Below, piece after piece: positions 1 to 8,209 of a DNA stretch of 14,836 bases. The position numbers and the translations under genes are program-made. This stretch comes from Gammaproteobacteria bacterium. Its GTDB lineage: Bacteria > Pseudomonadota > Gammaproteobacteria > Pseudomonadales > Litorivicinaceae. The notes under the pieces were generated by a model. It was not told where the DNA came from. It searched no databases and was given only the letters and a program-made list of their open reading frames with translations. Location: positions 1-14,836 of the forward strand of contig PBDH01000046.1 in NCBI GenBank assembly GCA_002717305.1. The letters are read 5' to 3'. The number at the start of each line of letters is the position of its first letter. Position 1 is the stretch's first letter.

Positions 1-2223
1 ACCTATGTACACCGTGATTTGACTGCAGAAGCTGAAAAGCAGCGCGAGGTCGAAGAAGCAAAATTACATGAAGACCAAGAGGCTAAAGAATCTACGGGTT
101 TTGCGAGCGAAGGAGCGACTAGCCTAACAACAGGCGAGCCTGAAGTGATCAGCGACGAGCTTGTGATTGATGAAATTCCGACGGTAGTGGAGGAAGTTTC
201 GATTGAGCCAGCCGTTATTGAGCCACCTCCACCACTTAAGGATGATGACGGCCGCAGGCATAAGAAAGAGGTGCATGCACGTCGTGATCGATCAGACAAT
301 GATGAGCCACGTCGGCAAGGTAAAATATCCGGAAAACGTGACGAGAAACGGGTAAAGCTCGTTGTGACTGACGATCAGCGCGCTCCAAAGTTACGTAGTA
401 AGCGAAAGCCTGGAAAGGCCGCAGAGGAATTGTCATCTCATAAATTCGAAATGCCAGCAGCGCCGATCATCCGTGATGTCAGAATTTCTGGACCAGTAAC
501 GGTTGCTGAATTAGCCATTCAAATGGCTGTGAAATCAGGAGACCTCATCAAAGTTCTGATGAAGATGGGCGTTTTGGCGACTATAAACCAAGTATTGGAT
601 GAAGATACTGCGGTTTTAGTTGTCGAGGAAATGGGTCATAAGATCGAGGTGGTTGCCGAAGACGCGCTCGAGCAGTCAGTTTTCGACGATTATCAAGAAC
701 TCAAGGGCGATCGGTCGCCTCGTGCTCCAGTCGTAACCGTCATGGGCCATGTTGACCATGGCAAGACATCATTGCTCGATTGTATTCGCAAGTCGCGGGT
801 CGCAGCGGGTGAGGCTGGTGGTATTACGCAACATATTGGTGCGTACCATGTAGATACTGATAACGGAATGATCACATTTGTTGATACTCCAGGCCATGCT
901 GCATTTACCAATATGAGAGCCCGAGGGGCGCAAGTGACTGATGTTGTGATTTTGGTTGTTGCCGCAGATGACGGTGTGATGCCTCAGACCGAGGAAGCTG
1001 TTCAGCACGCGAGGGCGGCGAATGTTCCGCTTGTTGTGGCAATTAACAAGATCGATAAGGAAGAAGCGGATCCAGACCGTGTTAAGACAGAATTGGCGAG
1101 CCGAGAAGTGATTCCGGAAGATTGGGGTGGAGATGTTCAATTTATCCCGTCCAGCGCACATACGGGGCAAGGCATTGAGGAATTACTTGAAGCAGTTCTT
1201 TTGCAGGCCGAACTTCTTGAATTGACGGCGGTCCACGAAGGTCCAGCTAGAGGTACGGTTGTTGAATCACGTCTGGATAGAGGTCGCGGTCCCGTTGCGA
1301 CAGTTCTCGTACAAAATGGTTTGTTGAAAGTCGGCGATGCGATTTTGGCCGGTGAGCAAGTTGGCAAGGTACGCGCTTTGGTTGACGAAAGTGGTAAGCA
1401 TGTCGTGCAGGCCGGACCATCGATCCCTGTGGAGATATTGGGCCTTTCTGGGACACCGGATGCCGGTGATGAGCTTTTGGTACTTGAGAGCGAGCGAAAA
1501 GCGAGAGAGGTCGCTGAATTTCGTGCGGAACGGACTCGTGATGCGGAGCACAAACGGCAGCAAGCGCAAAAACTGGATCAAATGTTTGCGAATATGGAAG
1601 CCGGTGAGGTCGCCAACCTTAATATCGTTTTAAAAACAGACGTTCGTGGAACGCTCGAAGCTTTATCAACTGCCTTACAAAAGCTGGCGACCGACGAGGT
1701 CAGAGTAAATCTTATCGCACAGGGCGTTGGTGGTATCACGGAATCCGATGCGACCCTGGCGTCTTCAGCGGGAGCAATTATTCTTGGATTTAACGTCCGC
1801 GCTGATGCTGGCGCAAGACAGGTCATTGAACGTGATGGAATTGAACTTCGGTACTACAGTGTTATTTATGACATTGTCGATGACGTAAAGGCTGCAATGT
1901 CTGGCTTGCTCGCGCCTGAATTACGTGAAGAAATCGTGGGTATAGCGGAAGTTCGAGACGTCTTTAACTCACCAAAATTTGGCCAGATTGCGGGTTGCAT
2001 GGTGGTTGAAGGAATCGTATTTCGGAACAAAAAGATACGGGTATTACGTGATAATGTAGTCATCTACGAAGGAGAACTGGAGTCTTTACGCCGCTTCAAG
2101 GACGATGTAAACGAAGTCCGTAATGGAACTGAGTGTGGTATCGGAGTAAAGAACTACACAGACGTGAAGTCAGGCGACAAAATCGAGGTCTTCGATGTTC
2201 GCGAAGTGGCTCGGAAAATCTGA
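1..2223 (+). CDS. infB: Translation initiation factor IF-2 (5' end missing)
   Basis: IF-2 is the GTPase that brings initiator fMet-tRNA to the 30S subunit and promotes subunit joining. The reading frame is open to base 1, so the N-terminus lies outside the window; about 740 codons remain against about 890 in E. coli. In order: a charged, low-complexity N-terminal stretch (to about 440), a conserved IF2_N-type module (about 484-660), then the G domain with GHVDHGKT at 745-768, DTPGH from 883, NKID at 1045-1056 and the SSAHTGQGI loop near 1150. Domain II, the IF-2 core domain and the C-terminal fMet-tRNA-binding beta barrel follow (to 2200). The TGA stop shares its A with the ATG of rbfA, which points to translational coupling. 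A TTG at 19 is in frame but is not the start. Identity is secure; only the true 5' end is unknown. Confidence 0.98.
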   Translation, partial: TYVHRDLTAEAEKQREVEEAKLHEDQEAKESTGFASEGATSLTTGEPEVISDELVIDEIPTVVEEVSIEPAVIEPPPPLKDDDGRRHKKEVHARRDRSDNDEPRRQGKISGKRDEKRVKLVVTDDQRAPKLRSKRKPGKAAEELSSHKFEMPAAPIIRDVRISGPVTVAELAIQMAVKSGDLIKVLMKMGVLATINQVLDEDTAVLVVEEMGHKIEVVAEDALEQSVFDDYQELKGDRSPRAPVVTVMGHVDHGKTSLLDCIRKSRVAAGEAGGITQHIGAYHVDTDNGMITFVDTPGHAAFTNMRARGAQVTDVVILVVAADDGVMPQTEEAVQHARAANVPLVVAINKIDKEEADPDRVKTELASREVIPEDWGGDVQFIPSSAHTGQGIEELLEAVLLQAELLELTAVHEGPARGTVVESRLDRGRGPVATVLVQNGLLKVGDAILAGEQVGKVRALVDESGKHVVQAGPSIPVEILGLSGTPDAGDELLVLESERKAREVAEFRAERTRDAEHKRQQAQKLDQMFANMEAGEVANLNIVLKTDVRGTLEALSTALQKLATDEVRVNLIAQGVGGITESDATLASSAGAIILGFNVRADAGARQVIERDGIELRYYSVIYDIVDDVKAAMSGLLAPELREEIVGIAEVRDVFNSPKFGQIAGCMVVEGIVFRNKKIRVLRDNVVIYEGELESLRRFKDDVNEVRNGTECGIGVKNYTDVKSGDKIEVFDVREVARKI

Positions 2224-2594
2224 TGCCAGCCGAATATAGTCGTACAGAGCGTCTGGGCGAGCAGATCAAGCGAGATCTGGCTTTGCTTATACAGCGTGAA
2301 TTAAAAGATCCTCGTTTGGGCATGATCACCGTCAACTTCTGCGATCTTTCCAAAGACCTCTCATATGCCGATGTGAGAGTTACTGTAATGGTGCCAGATG
2401 ATTCAGATGATAGTATTGTCCAGAGTCTTGCAATTTTAAATGAAGCGGTCCCTTTCTTGCGCATGGAACTCGGTCGTGAGTTGAGGGTTCGTAAAGTGCC
2501 GCATTTGAGATTCCACTACGATGATTCGTTGAAACGCGGCGCGCGAATTAATGGACTAATTTACGAAGCACTGAACAGTGATTATAACGACTGA
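2223..2594 (+). CDS. rbfA: 30S ribosome-binding factor RbfA
   Basis: RbfA binds the immature 30S subunit and helps 16S rRNA 5'-end maturation and cold adaptation. The 123-residue product (E. coli 133) is a single KH-like domain and carries the family hallmarks: the N-terminal helix ERLGEQIKRDL, then LKDPRLGMITV at about residues 28-38, and the second half ending in RINGLIYEAL. The ATG at 2223 overlaps the infB stop as TGATG. The frame is also open upstream inside infB, but that part has no RbfA similarity, so the overlap start is chosen. Its own TGA overlaps the truB ATG in the same way, so infB, rbfA and truB form a coupled chain in one operon. Confidence 0.96.
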   Translation: MPAEYSRTERLGEQIKRDLALLIQRELKDPRLGMITVNFCDLSKDLSYADVRVTVMVPDDSDDSIVQSLAILNEAVPFLRMELGRELRVRKVPHLRFHYDDSLKRGARINGLIYEALNSDYND

Positions 2595-3595
2595 TGGGTA
2601 TGCCCAGGAAGGGTTTTGATATCCATGGAGTTCTAGTTGTAGATAAGCCTGGAGGTCCTACGTCTAGCGGCGTCGTCCGTCGACTCAAGGGGTGGTCTAA
2701 GGCAAAAAAAGTTGGGCATACAGGTGCACTTGATCCAATGGCCACGGGTGTTTTACCTATAGTATTCGGCGAGGCTGCAAAATACAGTCAATATTGTCTC
2801 GATTCAAACAAGGGGTATCTCGCGCGTATCCAGCTCGGCACCGCAACCGATACGCTGGATTCGGATGGTGTGGTGGTTGCTAAAAAAGAAATCCCTATCA
2901 TCGACGAGATTGTGCTCTTGCCAGTATTGAATGCGTTGACGGGATTGTTGATGCAAGTTCCACCAATGGTTTCTGCACTCAAACATAAGGGGCAACCACT
3001 TTACAAATTGGCAAGACAAGGCCTCGAGATCGAGCGGGCTCCACGCGAGATAGAGATTTTTAGCAACGAACTAACCGGTTTTGAAGCGGGCAAGGGCTGG
3101 TTAGATATTCGTATTCGATGTTCAAAGGGAACCTATATCCGGAGCATAGCCGAATCGATTGGACAGTCTCTTGGGACCGTTGCACATTTGAGTCGGCTTC
3201 GTCGTGATTTCGCTGGAGGATATTCAATCGATCAGGCAAAGTCTTGGGAAACAGTTGAATCACTGAAAAATAAGGATGTAACGGCACTTGCTAAACTACT
3301 GCATTCGACGGACACACTTTTGGGTCATCTCCCCCGAATCAATTTATCTGAACACGAGTGTATGATGTTGATTCAAGGGCAAAAAGTTTCTGGTAAAGGA
3401 ATAGGTGTCTGCGATACTATGCGCGCGTATTTTGAAGAGTCTTCGTTCGTTGGACTTGTGGCCGTTGATTCTGACGGGGACATTTTTGCAAAACGAATGT
3501 TATCTCCGGCTGCTGCTGGCATGCGCGGCAGTTCGGATGTCGGCCGTTGGGGCCGGGCATGCCGCATAGGAGAAAAGAATGGCTTTATCAGTTGA
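2594..3595 (+). CDS. truB: tRNA pseudouridine(55) synthase TruB
   Basis: TruB isomerises U55 in the T-loop of elongator tRNAs to pseudouridine and also acts as a tRNA folding chaperone. The 333-residue product (E. coli 314) starts with the typical GVLVVDKPGGPTSS segment (residues 12-25). The catalytic motif GHTGALDPMATGVLP carries the nucleophile Asp47, and the RCSKGTYIRSIAESIG segment is also present. The ATG at 2594 overlaps the rbfA stop; a second in-frame ATG at 2600 is possible. The last roughly 20 residues look like a lineage-specific tail. They are encoded by GC-rich DNA holding inverted repeats, and the frame ends 17 bases inside rpsO, so this tail may be shaped by the rpsO leader rather than by TruB function (inference). 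Confidence 0.97.
   Translation: MGMPRKGFDIHGVLVVDKPGGPTSSGVVRRLKGWSKAKKVGHTGALDPMATGVLPIVFGEAAKYSQYCLDSNKGYLARIQLGTATDTLDSDGVVVAKKEIPIIDEIVLLPVLNALTGLLMQVPPMVSALKHKGQPLYKLARQGLEIERAPREIEIFSNELTGFEAGKGWLDIRIRCSKGTYIRSIAESIGQSLGTVAHLSRLRRDFAGGYSIDQAKSWETVESLKNKDVTALAKLLHSTDTLLGHLPRINLSEHECMMLIQGQKVSGKGIGVCDTMRAYFEESSFVGLVAVDSDGDIFAKRMLSPAAAGMRGSSDVGRWGRACRIGEKNGFIS
3518..3563 (+). promoter_or_regulatory. Candidate rpsO leader structure inside the truB 3' end
   Basis: A 7-bp inverted repeat, GGCATGC (3518-3524) with GCATGCC (3557-3563), encloses a second hairpin, CGGCC (3541-3545) with GGCCG (3551-3555). It ends 4 bases before the rpsO Shine-Dalgarno AGGAG (3568-3572). In E. coli, S15 represses its own mRNA by binding a leader structure around the ribosome binding site; several unrelated S15-binding leaders are known in other bacteria. 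The position and GC-richness fit such an autoregulatory element, but no specific S15 motif was proven. It could also simply limit read-through from truB. Confidence 0.4.
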
Positions 3596-3848
3596 GAAGA
3601 AAGCTTCGATTGTTGAAAAGTTTGGTCGTGACGGAAAGGATACCGGTTCGCCGGAAGTTCAGGTTGCCTTGCTGACTGCTAATATCGAGGCTCTTCAGGA
3701 TCACTTCAAAAAAAATATTCATGATCACCACAGTCGTCGTGGTCTTATCCGGATGGTCAATCAACGTCGTAAGTTGTTAGATTATCTTAAATCAAAGGAC
3801 TTGAGTCGTTATGCAGTATTGATCAAGGAACTTGGTCTTCGGCGGTAA
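3579..3848 (+). CDS. rpsO: 30S ribosomal protein S15
   Basis: S15 is a primary 16S rRNA binding protein of the central domain and forms an intersubunit bridge. The product has 89 residues, the usual length. It shows the family pattern throughout: the FGRDGKDTGSPEVQVALLT segment (residues 15-33), the HHSRRGLIRMVNQRRKLLDYL core (about 50-70) and the basic end KELGLRR. AGGAG at 3568-3572 is well spaced from the ATG. The start lies 17 bases before the end of truB in a different frame, so rpsO may be partly coupled to truB translation. A terminator-like hairpin follows, then pnp, the standard rpsO-pnp order. Confidence 0.98.
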   Translation: MALSVEKKASIVEKFGRDGKDTGSPEVQVALLTANIEALQDHFKKNIHDHHSRRGLIRMVNQRRKLLDYLKSKDLSRYAVLIKELGLRR

Positions 3849-3864
3849 CCGAATCAAAACAAAG

Positions 3865-3894
3865 ACGGCCCTACGGGGCCGTTTCCGTATTTTA
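3865..3894 (+). terminator. rpsO terminator or attenuator hairpin
   Basis: ACGGCCC (3865-3871) pairs perfectly with GGGCCGT (3876-3882) around a TACG loop of the stable UNCG type. The following T tract is interrupted (TTTCCGTATTTT). The imperfect tract suggests partial termination, letting some transcription continue into pnp, as with the intrinsic terminator between rpsO and pnp in E. coli. Confidence 0.7.
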
Positions 3895-3911
3895 GCCGGG
3901 CGCGATCCGGC
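3895..3911 (+). promoter_or_regulatory. pnp leader hairpin
   Basis: GCCGG (3895-3899) pairs with CCGGC (3907-3911), 12 bases before the pnp Shine-Dalgarno AGGA. In E. coli the pnp leader folds into a stem cut by RNase III, and PNPase then represses its own mRNA. This stem is short (5 bp), so the comparison rests on position only. Confidence 0.3.
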
Positions 3912-3930
3912 ATGTTGGAAGTAGGAAACA

Positions 3931-6006
3931 ATGGAAAAGCAAGTAGTTCAATTTCAGTTTGGCGGCCAGAGTGTTAGCTTGGAAACAGGAGCAGTCGCTC
4001 GTCAGGCAACAGGTGCTGTCGTTATTACGATGGGCGAGACTCAGATTCTCGCAACGGTTGTCGGTGCAAAAAATGTAAAGCCGGGTCAAAAATTTTTCCC
4101 TCTCTCGGTGCATTATCAGGAAAAAACCTATGCTGCAGGAAAAATCCCTGGTGGCTATTTTAAGCGTGAAGGTCGTCCGACCGAAAAAGAGACACTGACC
4201 TCGCGCCTGGTAGACCGACCGATTCGTCCGCTGTTCCCAGATGGATATATGAACGAGGTTCAGGTGGTTTTGACTGTAATGTCAGCCTCAAAAACGCACG
4301 ATTCAGATGTTGCAGCGATGCTTGGTGCGTCAGCCGCGCTCGCGATCTCAGGCATCCCATTCAATGGCCCAATCGGTGCTGCCCGTGTCGGCTTCTCCGA
4401 CGATGGCCAATATATTTTGAATCCATCATTTGACGAATTGTCCGACTCACGACTTGATATGGTTGTTGCAGGAACCAAAGACGCGGTTTTAATGGTTGAA
4501 TCTGAAGCCGATGAGCTCACTGAAGAACAAATGCTTGGTGCGGTTTTGTTTGCGCATAAAGAATTTCAGGTCGCGGTTGATGCGATCAGTGACTTTGGTG
4601 AGAATTTTGGTAATGAGGCATGGGATTGGGAAGCTCCAGTAATCGACGAAGAACTCCTTTCTCAAATCAATGATCAATATCAGCCACGTATCAGTGAGGC
4701 GTATCAGATTTCCGAAAAAATGGTTCGTTATAACGCGCTCGGCGAGATCCGATCTGAAGCGATAACAACGCTGGGTGGAGAAGAAGGTGAGAACGCTGAA
4801 GCGATTGGCGAGCTATTTAATAAAGTTGAAAAAAGTGTGGTTCGCAGTCGTGTCATCCAAGGTTTACCACGTATCGATGGCCGCGATCAAAAGACAGTTC
4901 GTCCAATTAACTGCGAAGTCGGTGCGTTAAATCGTACCCATGGCTCTGCTATTTTCACACGCGGCGAGACGCAGGCAATTGTTGTGACTACCTTGGGTGC
5001 ATTACGTGATGCCCAAATCGTTGATGGTCTTTTGGGTGACGAAAAAGACACATTCATGCTGCACTACAATTTTCCTCCATATTGCGTAGGTGAAGCTGGC
5101 ATGATGACTGGCCCTAAACGTCGTGAGATTGGGCACGGACGATTGGCTCGCCGTGGCGTTTACGCAATGCTTCCTGACGAAGAATCATTTCCATATACAA
5201 TACGGGTAGTTAGTGAGATAACTGAGTCAAATGGTTCGTCATCAATGGCCTCGGTTTGTGGTGCGTCTTTGGCACTAATGGATGCGGGTGTACCTCTTAG
5301 AGCACCGGTTGCCGGTATTGCTATGGGTCTCGTTAAAGAAGACGAAGGTTACGCGGTCCTAACTGACATTCTCGGCGATGAAGACCACCTAGGTGATATG
5401 GATTTCAAAGTCGCAGGTTCGTCGGATGGTGTGACTGCACTCCAGATGGATATCAAGATTCAGGGTATTACCGAAGAAATTATGCAAGTTGCACTGGGAC
5501 AGGCGCGCGAAGCCCGGTTATACATTCTCGGCGAGATGAACAAAGTTATTGAGCGTGCGCGTGACGAGGTTGCTGAAACAGCGCCACGTACCTATAGTTT
5601 CCGTATTGATCCGGATAAGATTCGAGAGGTTATTGGTAAAGGTGGCACTACAATCCGAAATATTTGTGAAACATCTGGAGCAACTGTTGATTTAGACGAT
5701 GACGGCCTAGTTCGTGTTTACGCAGAAACTAAGGAAAAAGCGCAAAAGGCGATTTCGATGATTGAGGCAATTACGGCCGAAGCCGAGATAGGTGGCGTGT
5801 ATAAAGGGAAGGTTGAGCGGGTAGTTGATTTCGGTGCATTCGTGAATATTCTTCCAGGTAAGGACGGTTTGGTTCATATCAGTCAGATTTCGGAAGAACG
5901 CGTTGAGAAAGTCGAAGACTACATGAAGGTTGGAGATGTGGTGAAAGTAAAAGTGCTTGACGTTGACGCGCGTGGTCGTATTAAGCTGACGATGAAAGAA
6001 TTGTAG
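3931..6006 (+). CDS. pnp: Polyribonucleotide nucleotidyltransferase (PNPase)
   Basis: PNPase degrades RNA 3' to 5' by phosphorolysis, and with RNase E and helicase forms the degradosome in many proteobacteria. The 691-residue product (E. coli 711) has all five domains: a first RNase PH domain (about 10-140, with KIPGGYFKREGRPTEKE), an alpha-helical linker, and a second RNase PH domain (about 310-540) whose LGDEDHLGDMDFK motif gives the catalytic aspartates Asp483 and Asp489. A KH domain with GKGG at 569-572 and an S1 domain from about 621 follow. The protein stops right after the S1 domain and lacks the short acidic tail seen in some relatives. AGGA at 3923-3926 precedes the ATG. It is the last gene of the operon before a strong terminator, and is functionally tied to pcnB nearby, since PNPase degrades poly(A)-tailed RNA. 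Confidence 0.98.
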   Translation: MEKQVVQFQFGGQSVSLETGAVARQATGAVVITMGETQILATVVGAKNVKPGQKFFPLSVHYQEKTYAAGKIPGGYFKREGRPTEKETLTSRLVDRPIRPLFPDGYMNEVQVVLTVMSASKTHDSDVAAMLGASAALAISGIPFNGPIGAARVGFSDDGQYILNPSFDELSDSRLDMVVAGTKDAVLMVESEADELTEEQMLGAVLFAHKEFQVAVDAISDFGENFGNEAWDWEAPVIDEELLSQINDQYQPRISEAYQISEKMVRYNALGEIRSEAITTLGGEEGENAEAIGELFNKVEKSVVRSRVIQGLPRIDGRDQKTVRPINCEVGALNRTHGSAIFTRGETQAIVVTTLGALRDAQIVDGLLGDEKDTFMLHYNFPPYCVGEAGMMTGPKRREIGHGRLARRGVYAMLPDEESFPYTIRVVSEITESNGSSSMASVCGASLALMDAGVPLRAPVAGIAMGLVKEDEGYAVLTDILGDEDHLGDMDFKVAGSSDGVTALQMDIKIQGITEEIMQVALGQAREARLYILGEMNKVIERARDEVAETAPRTYSFRIDPDKIREVIGKGGTTIRNICETSGATVDLDDDGLVRVYAETKEKAQKAISMIEAITAEAEIGGVYKGKVERVVDFGAFVNILPGKDGLVHISQISEERVEKVEDYMKVGDVVKVKVLDVDARGRIKLTMKEL

Positions 6007-6050
6007 CGCGATCCGTATTCCCCGATATCACATCTGATCTGGGGCAGACA

Positions 6051-6075
6051 AAACCTCGCTAAAGCGAGGTTTTTT
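6051..6075. terminator. Bidirectional intrinsic terminator between pnp and panC
   Basis: AAACCTCGC (6051-6059) pairs with GCGAGGTTT (6064-6072) around a TAAA loop. On the plus strand a T run follows (to 6075), serving pnp. On the minus strand the stem starts just after the panC stop and is followed by TTTTG, serving the convergent panC unit. A weaker CCCC/GGGG inverted repeat lies at 6020-6044. Confidence 0.88.
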
Positions 6076-6076
6076 G

Positions 6077-6967
6077 TTACTTGAGTAAATTCACTATCAT
6101 GTTATCAATGAGTCTTGCGTCCCCAAGTTTTGCGGCAACTAACACAACGGCTGTATCCGCTTCGACATAGGTCTTTGATAAGTCTTCTGCATCTCGTATT
6201 TCAAGATAGTCGAGTACAAATCCAGCACTGGTTAATAGCCGCTTTTGTTCCTTGAGTGTTGTCTTTATCTGAGTATCGTCTCGCACCGCTTGTGCGACCT
6301 TCGTAAGTGAAGAATACAGCATGGACGCGAGTTGCTTTTCGGATTCGAGAAGATACGCATTGCGACTGCTCATTGCCAAACCATTAGGTTCTCTTTTGGT
6401 GTCCGTGCCAATGACCTGGACAGGTAGCAGAAGATCTTGAACCAAAGCTTTGATTATTTGTAACTGCTGATAATCTTTGTTTCCAAAAACAGCAACATCT
6501 GGTTGCACGATATTCAACAGTTTGCAGACGACTGTCGCAACACCCTTGAAGTGGCCAGGTCGATGATGCCCACAAAGAATGGTTGAAAGGCTTGGGACAT
6601 CAATTTCAGTACTCAGTCCCTTTGGATAGATCTCTCTTACAGTTGGTGCAAAAATAGCGTTACAGGCATGACCTGCCAACGCTTGACGATCCGAATTAAG
6701 TGTTCGTGGATATGTGTCAAAATCCTCGTGAGGGCCGAATTGCATTGGATTGACAAATATACTAACGATAACGACATCTGAGAGATCAGAAGCCCGCTGC
6801 ACGAGATCTAGATGACCTTGGTGAAGATTACCCATCGTTGGAACAAATCCGATCTTTTTATCCTGAGTACGAGCGTTTACCAAAAAGTCACGTAGATCAT
6901 TGACTGTATAAAAAATATCTGGCTGGTCATTCTTCAAAGCAATGCTCCGACGCAGGGAATGATCCAT
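6077..6967 (-). CDS. panC: Pantoate--beta-alanine ligase (pantothenate synthetase)
   Basis: PanC condenses pantoate and beta-alanine with ATP to give pantothenate, the last step of vitamin B5 synthesis. The 296-residue product (E. coli 283) has the nucleotidyltransferase HIGH-like motif in PTMGNLHQGH (43-52), FVNPMQFGP (71-79), GNKDYQQL (162-169) and the KMSKS-like MSSRN (199-203). The first in-frame ATG lies 41 bases inside panB, giving about 15 residues more at the N-terminus than E. coli. No ATG or GTG follows before the HIGH motif; an ATT codon at 6916 would match the usual length, so the start is uncertain. panD is not in the window, so beta-alanine must come from elsewhere. Confidence 0.96.
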   Translation of the reverse strand: MDHSLRRSIALKNDQPDIFYTVNDLRDFLVNARTQDKKIGFVPTMGNLHQGHLDLVQRASDLSDVVIVSIFVNPMQFGPHEDFDTYPRTLNSDRQALAGHACNAIFAPTVREIYPKGLSTEIDVPSLSTILCGHHRPGHFKGVATVVCKLLNIVQPDVAVFGNKDYQQLQIIKALVQDLLLPVQVIGTDTKREPNGLAMSSRNAYLLESEKQLASMLYSSLTKVAQAVRDDTQIKTTLKEQKRLLTSAGFVLDYLEIRDAEDLSKTYVEADTAVVLVAAKLGDARLIDNMIVNLLK

Positions 6968-7724
6968 CTTTCACAGCTTGATTAAACAGTGCAAACGCCT
7001 CTTGTATGCAACCGGCTTCAGACATGAAGTTTTTGACAAATCTTGGGGTTTTATCGCAAGTAATGCCAAGCAAATCATGCATAACCAGTACTTGGCCGTT
7101 TGCGGTTGGGCCTGCGCCGATTCCGACGACAGGGGCTGTGGTTACCCTCATAATTTCTTCTGTTACGCTGTTTGGAACACATTCGAGCAAGATCATATCT
7201 GTGCCTGCCTGATCGAGTGATTCAGCTGCATCGATCAGATGTTTGGCTGCCTCGCTGGTTCGCCCCTGTACACGGTACCCACCAAATTGATTGACGAATT
7301 GTGGCGTGAGTCCGAGGTGGCAGCATGTGGCTACACCTTGATCTCGGTAGAGTTTGACCAGGCTGGTCAGATTACTACCCCCCTCAATTTTGACTACATT
7401 TGCGCCGGCTTGTACTAGGGCACGAGCGGTATTAACAGCATCCTGAAAAGTTGCTGAAGCTAAAAAAGGAATATCACTGATAATCAGGCAATTTGAAGAA
7501 GCCGCGGCGACACATCGCGTGTGATAAGAAACATCATCCACGGTTACTGGAAGCGTGCTGGAGTGGCCTTGGAGCACCATGCCAAGTGAATCACCAACTA
7601 AGAGCGCATCGATACCTGCCTTGGAAGCAAGGGACGCAAAGCATTTATCGTAAGCGGTTACCATGCTGAACTTCGTACTTTCAGTCCGGTGTTTTTTGAG
7701 TGTATTGAGGGTAATTAGAGCCAC
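6927..7724 (-). CDS. panB: 3-methyl-2-oxobutanoate hydroxymethyltransferase (ketopantoate hydroxymethyltransferase)
   Basis: PanB transfers a hydroxymethyl group from methylenetetrahydrofolate to alpha-ketoisovalerate, the first committed step to pantothenate. The 265-residue product is the usual length. It keeps the TIM-barrel landmarks VTAYD (22-26), GDSLGMV with metal ligand Asp45, Asp84, VKIEGG with Glu114, the HLGLTPQ segment (136-142) and the general base Glu181 in LLECV, and ends in the typical SEH-F-like tail. The start is a GTG at 7724, preceded by an AGGAAG ribosome binding site about 7 bases upstream. It overlaps the end of folK by 10 bases. The link to folK makes sense, since PanB uses a folate cofactor. 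Confidence 0.97.
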   Translation of the reverse strand: MALITLNTLKKHRTESTKFSMVTAYDKCFASLASKAGIDALLVGDSLGMVLQGHSSTLPVTVDDVSYHTRCVAAASSNCLIISDIPFLASATFQDAVNTARALVQAGANVVKIEGGSNLTSLVKLYRDQGVATCCHLGLTPQFVNQFGGYRVQGRTSEAAKHLIDAAESLDQAGTDMILLECVPNSVTEEIMRVTTAPVVGIGAGPTANGQVLVMHDLLGITCDKTPRFVKNFMSEAGCIQEAFALFNQAVKDGSFPASEHCFEE

Positions 7725-8209
7725 TGTATTTCTTCCTGTGTGTCAATTCGGACCAGTGAGGAGGCATCGTAGCGGTTTCGGTCGATTCGGTCACCTGTGG
7801 GTGTGATCTCGTTCATTAATAAATCGAGTAATGGGATTGCTACAAATGAACGCTTTAGGATCTCGGGATGCGGGATCTTGAGTGATGAACTGTTGAAGTT
7901 TAAATTTCCAAAGTACAGGATATCTATATCGATTGTTCGAGGGCCCCAGCGGACAGTTTCGACTCGTTGTTGATATGTCTCTATTCGTTTTACAAACCCC
8001 AAGAGATCCTCTGGCGTGAGGCTCGTTCGTCCTTTGATAACAGTATTTATAAAATCTGGTTGGTCCTGCGGTCCCAACGGATTGGATCGATACAGATTTG
8101 CTCGCTCGATAGAATCAACGAATTCAGTCAATAAACCGATGGCACGATAAATTTGGCGGATTGGGTTATCGAGGTTAGAGCCTAGTCCAAGGAATATGGT
8201 ATCAGTCAC
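7715..8209 (-). CDS. folK: 2-amino-4-hydroxy-6-hydroxymethyldihydropteridine pyrophosphokinase (HPPK)
   Basis: HPPK transfers pyrophosphate from ATP to 6-hydroxymethyl-7,8-dihydropterin in folate synthesis. The product has 164 residues from a GTG at 8209 (E. coli 159). It opens with TIFLGLGSNL, carries NPLGPQDQPDFIN in the middle, and has the HPPK signature RWGPRTIDIDI with its two magnesium-binding aspartates, followed by IPHPEILKRSFV. An upstream in-frame ATG at 8299 would add 30 residues without family similarity and overlap pcnB by 98 bases. The GTG overlaps the pcnB stop by 8 bases, and the resulting protein begins just where E. coli HPPK does, so the GTG is preferred. Confidence 0.93.
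   Translation of the reverse strand: MTDTIFLGLGSNLDNPIRQIYRAIGLLTEFVDSIERANLYRSNPLGPQDQPDFINTVIKGRTSLTPEDLLGFVKRIETYQQRVETVRWGPRTIDIDILYFGNLNFNSSSLKIPHPEILKRSFVAIPLLDLLMNEITPTGDRIDRNRYDASSLVRIDTQEEIQWL

Noticed and set aside
769..1170. 133-codon minus-strand frame in infB, and similar antisense frames throughout
   Set aside because: They lie opposite well-conserved coding sequence, have no family motifs or ribosome binding sites, and are shadows of the real genes.
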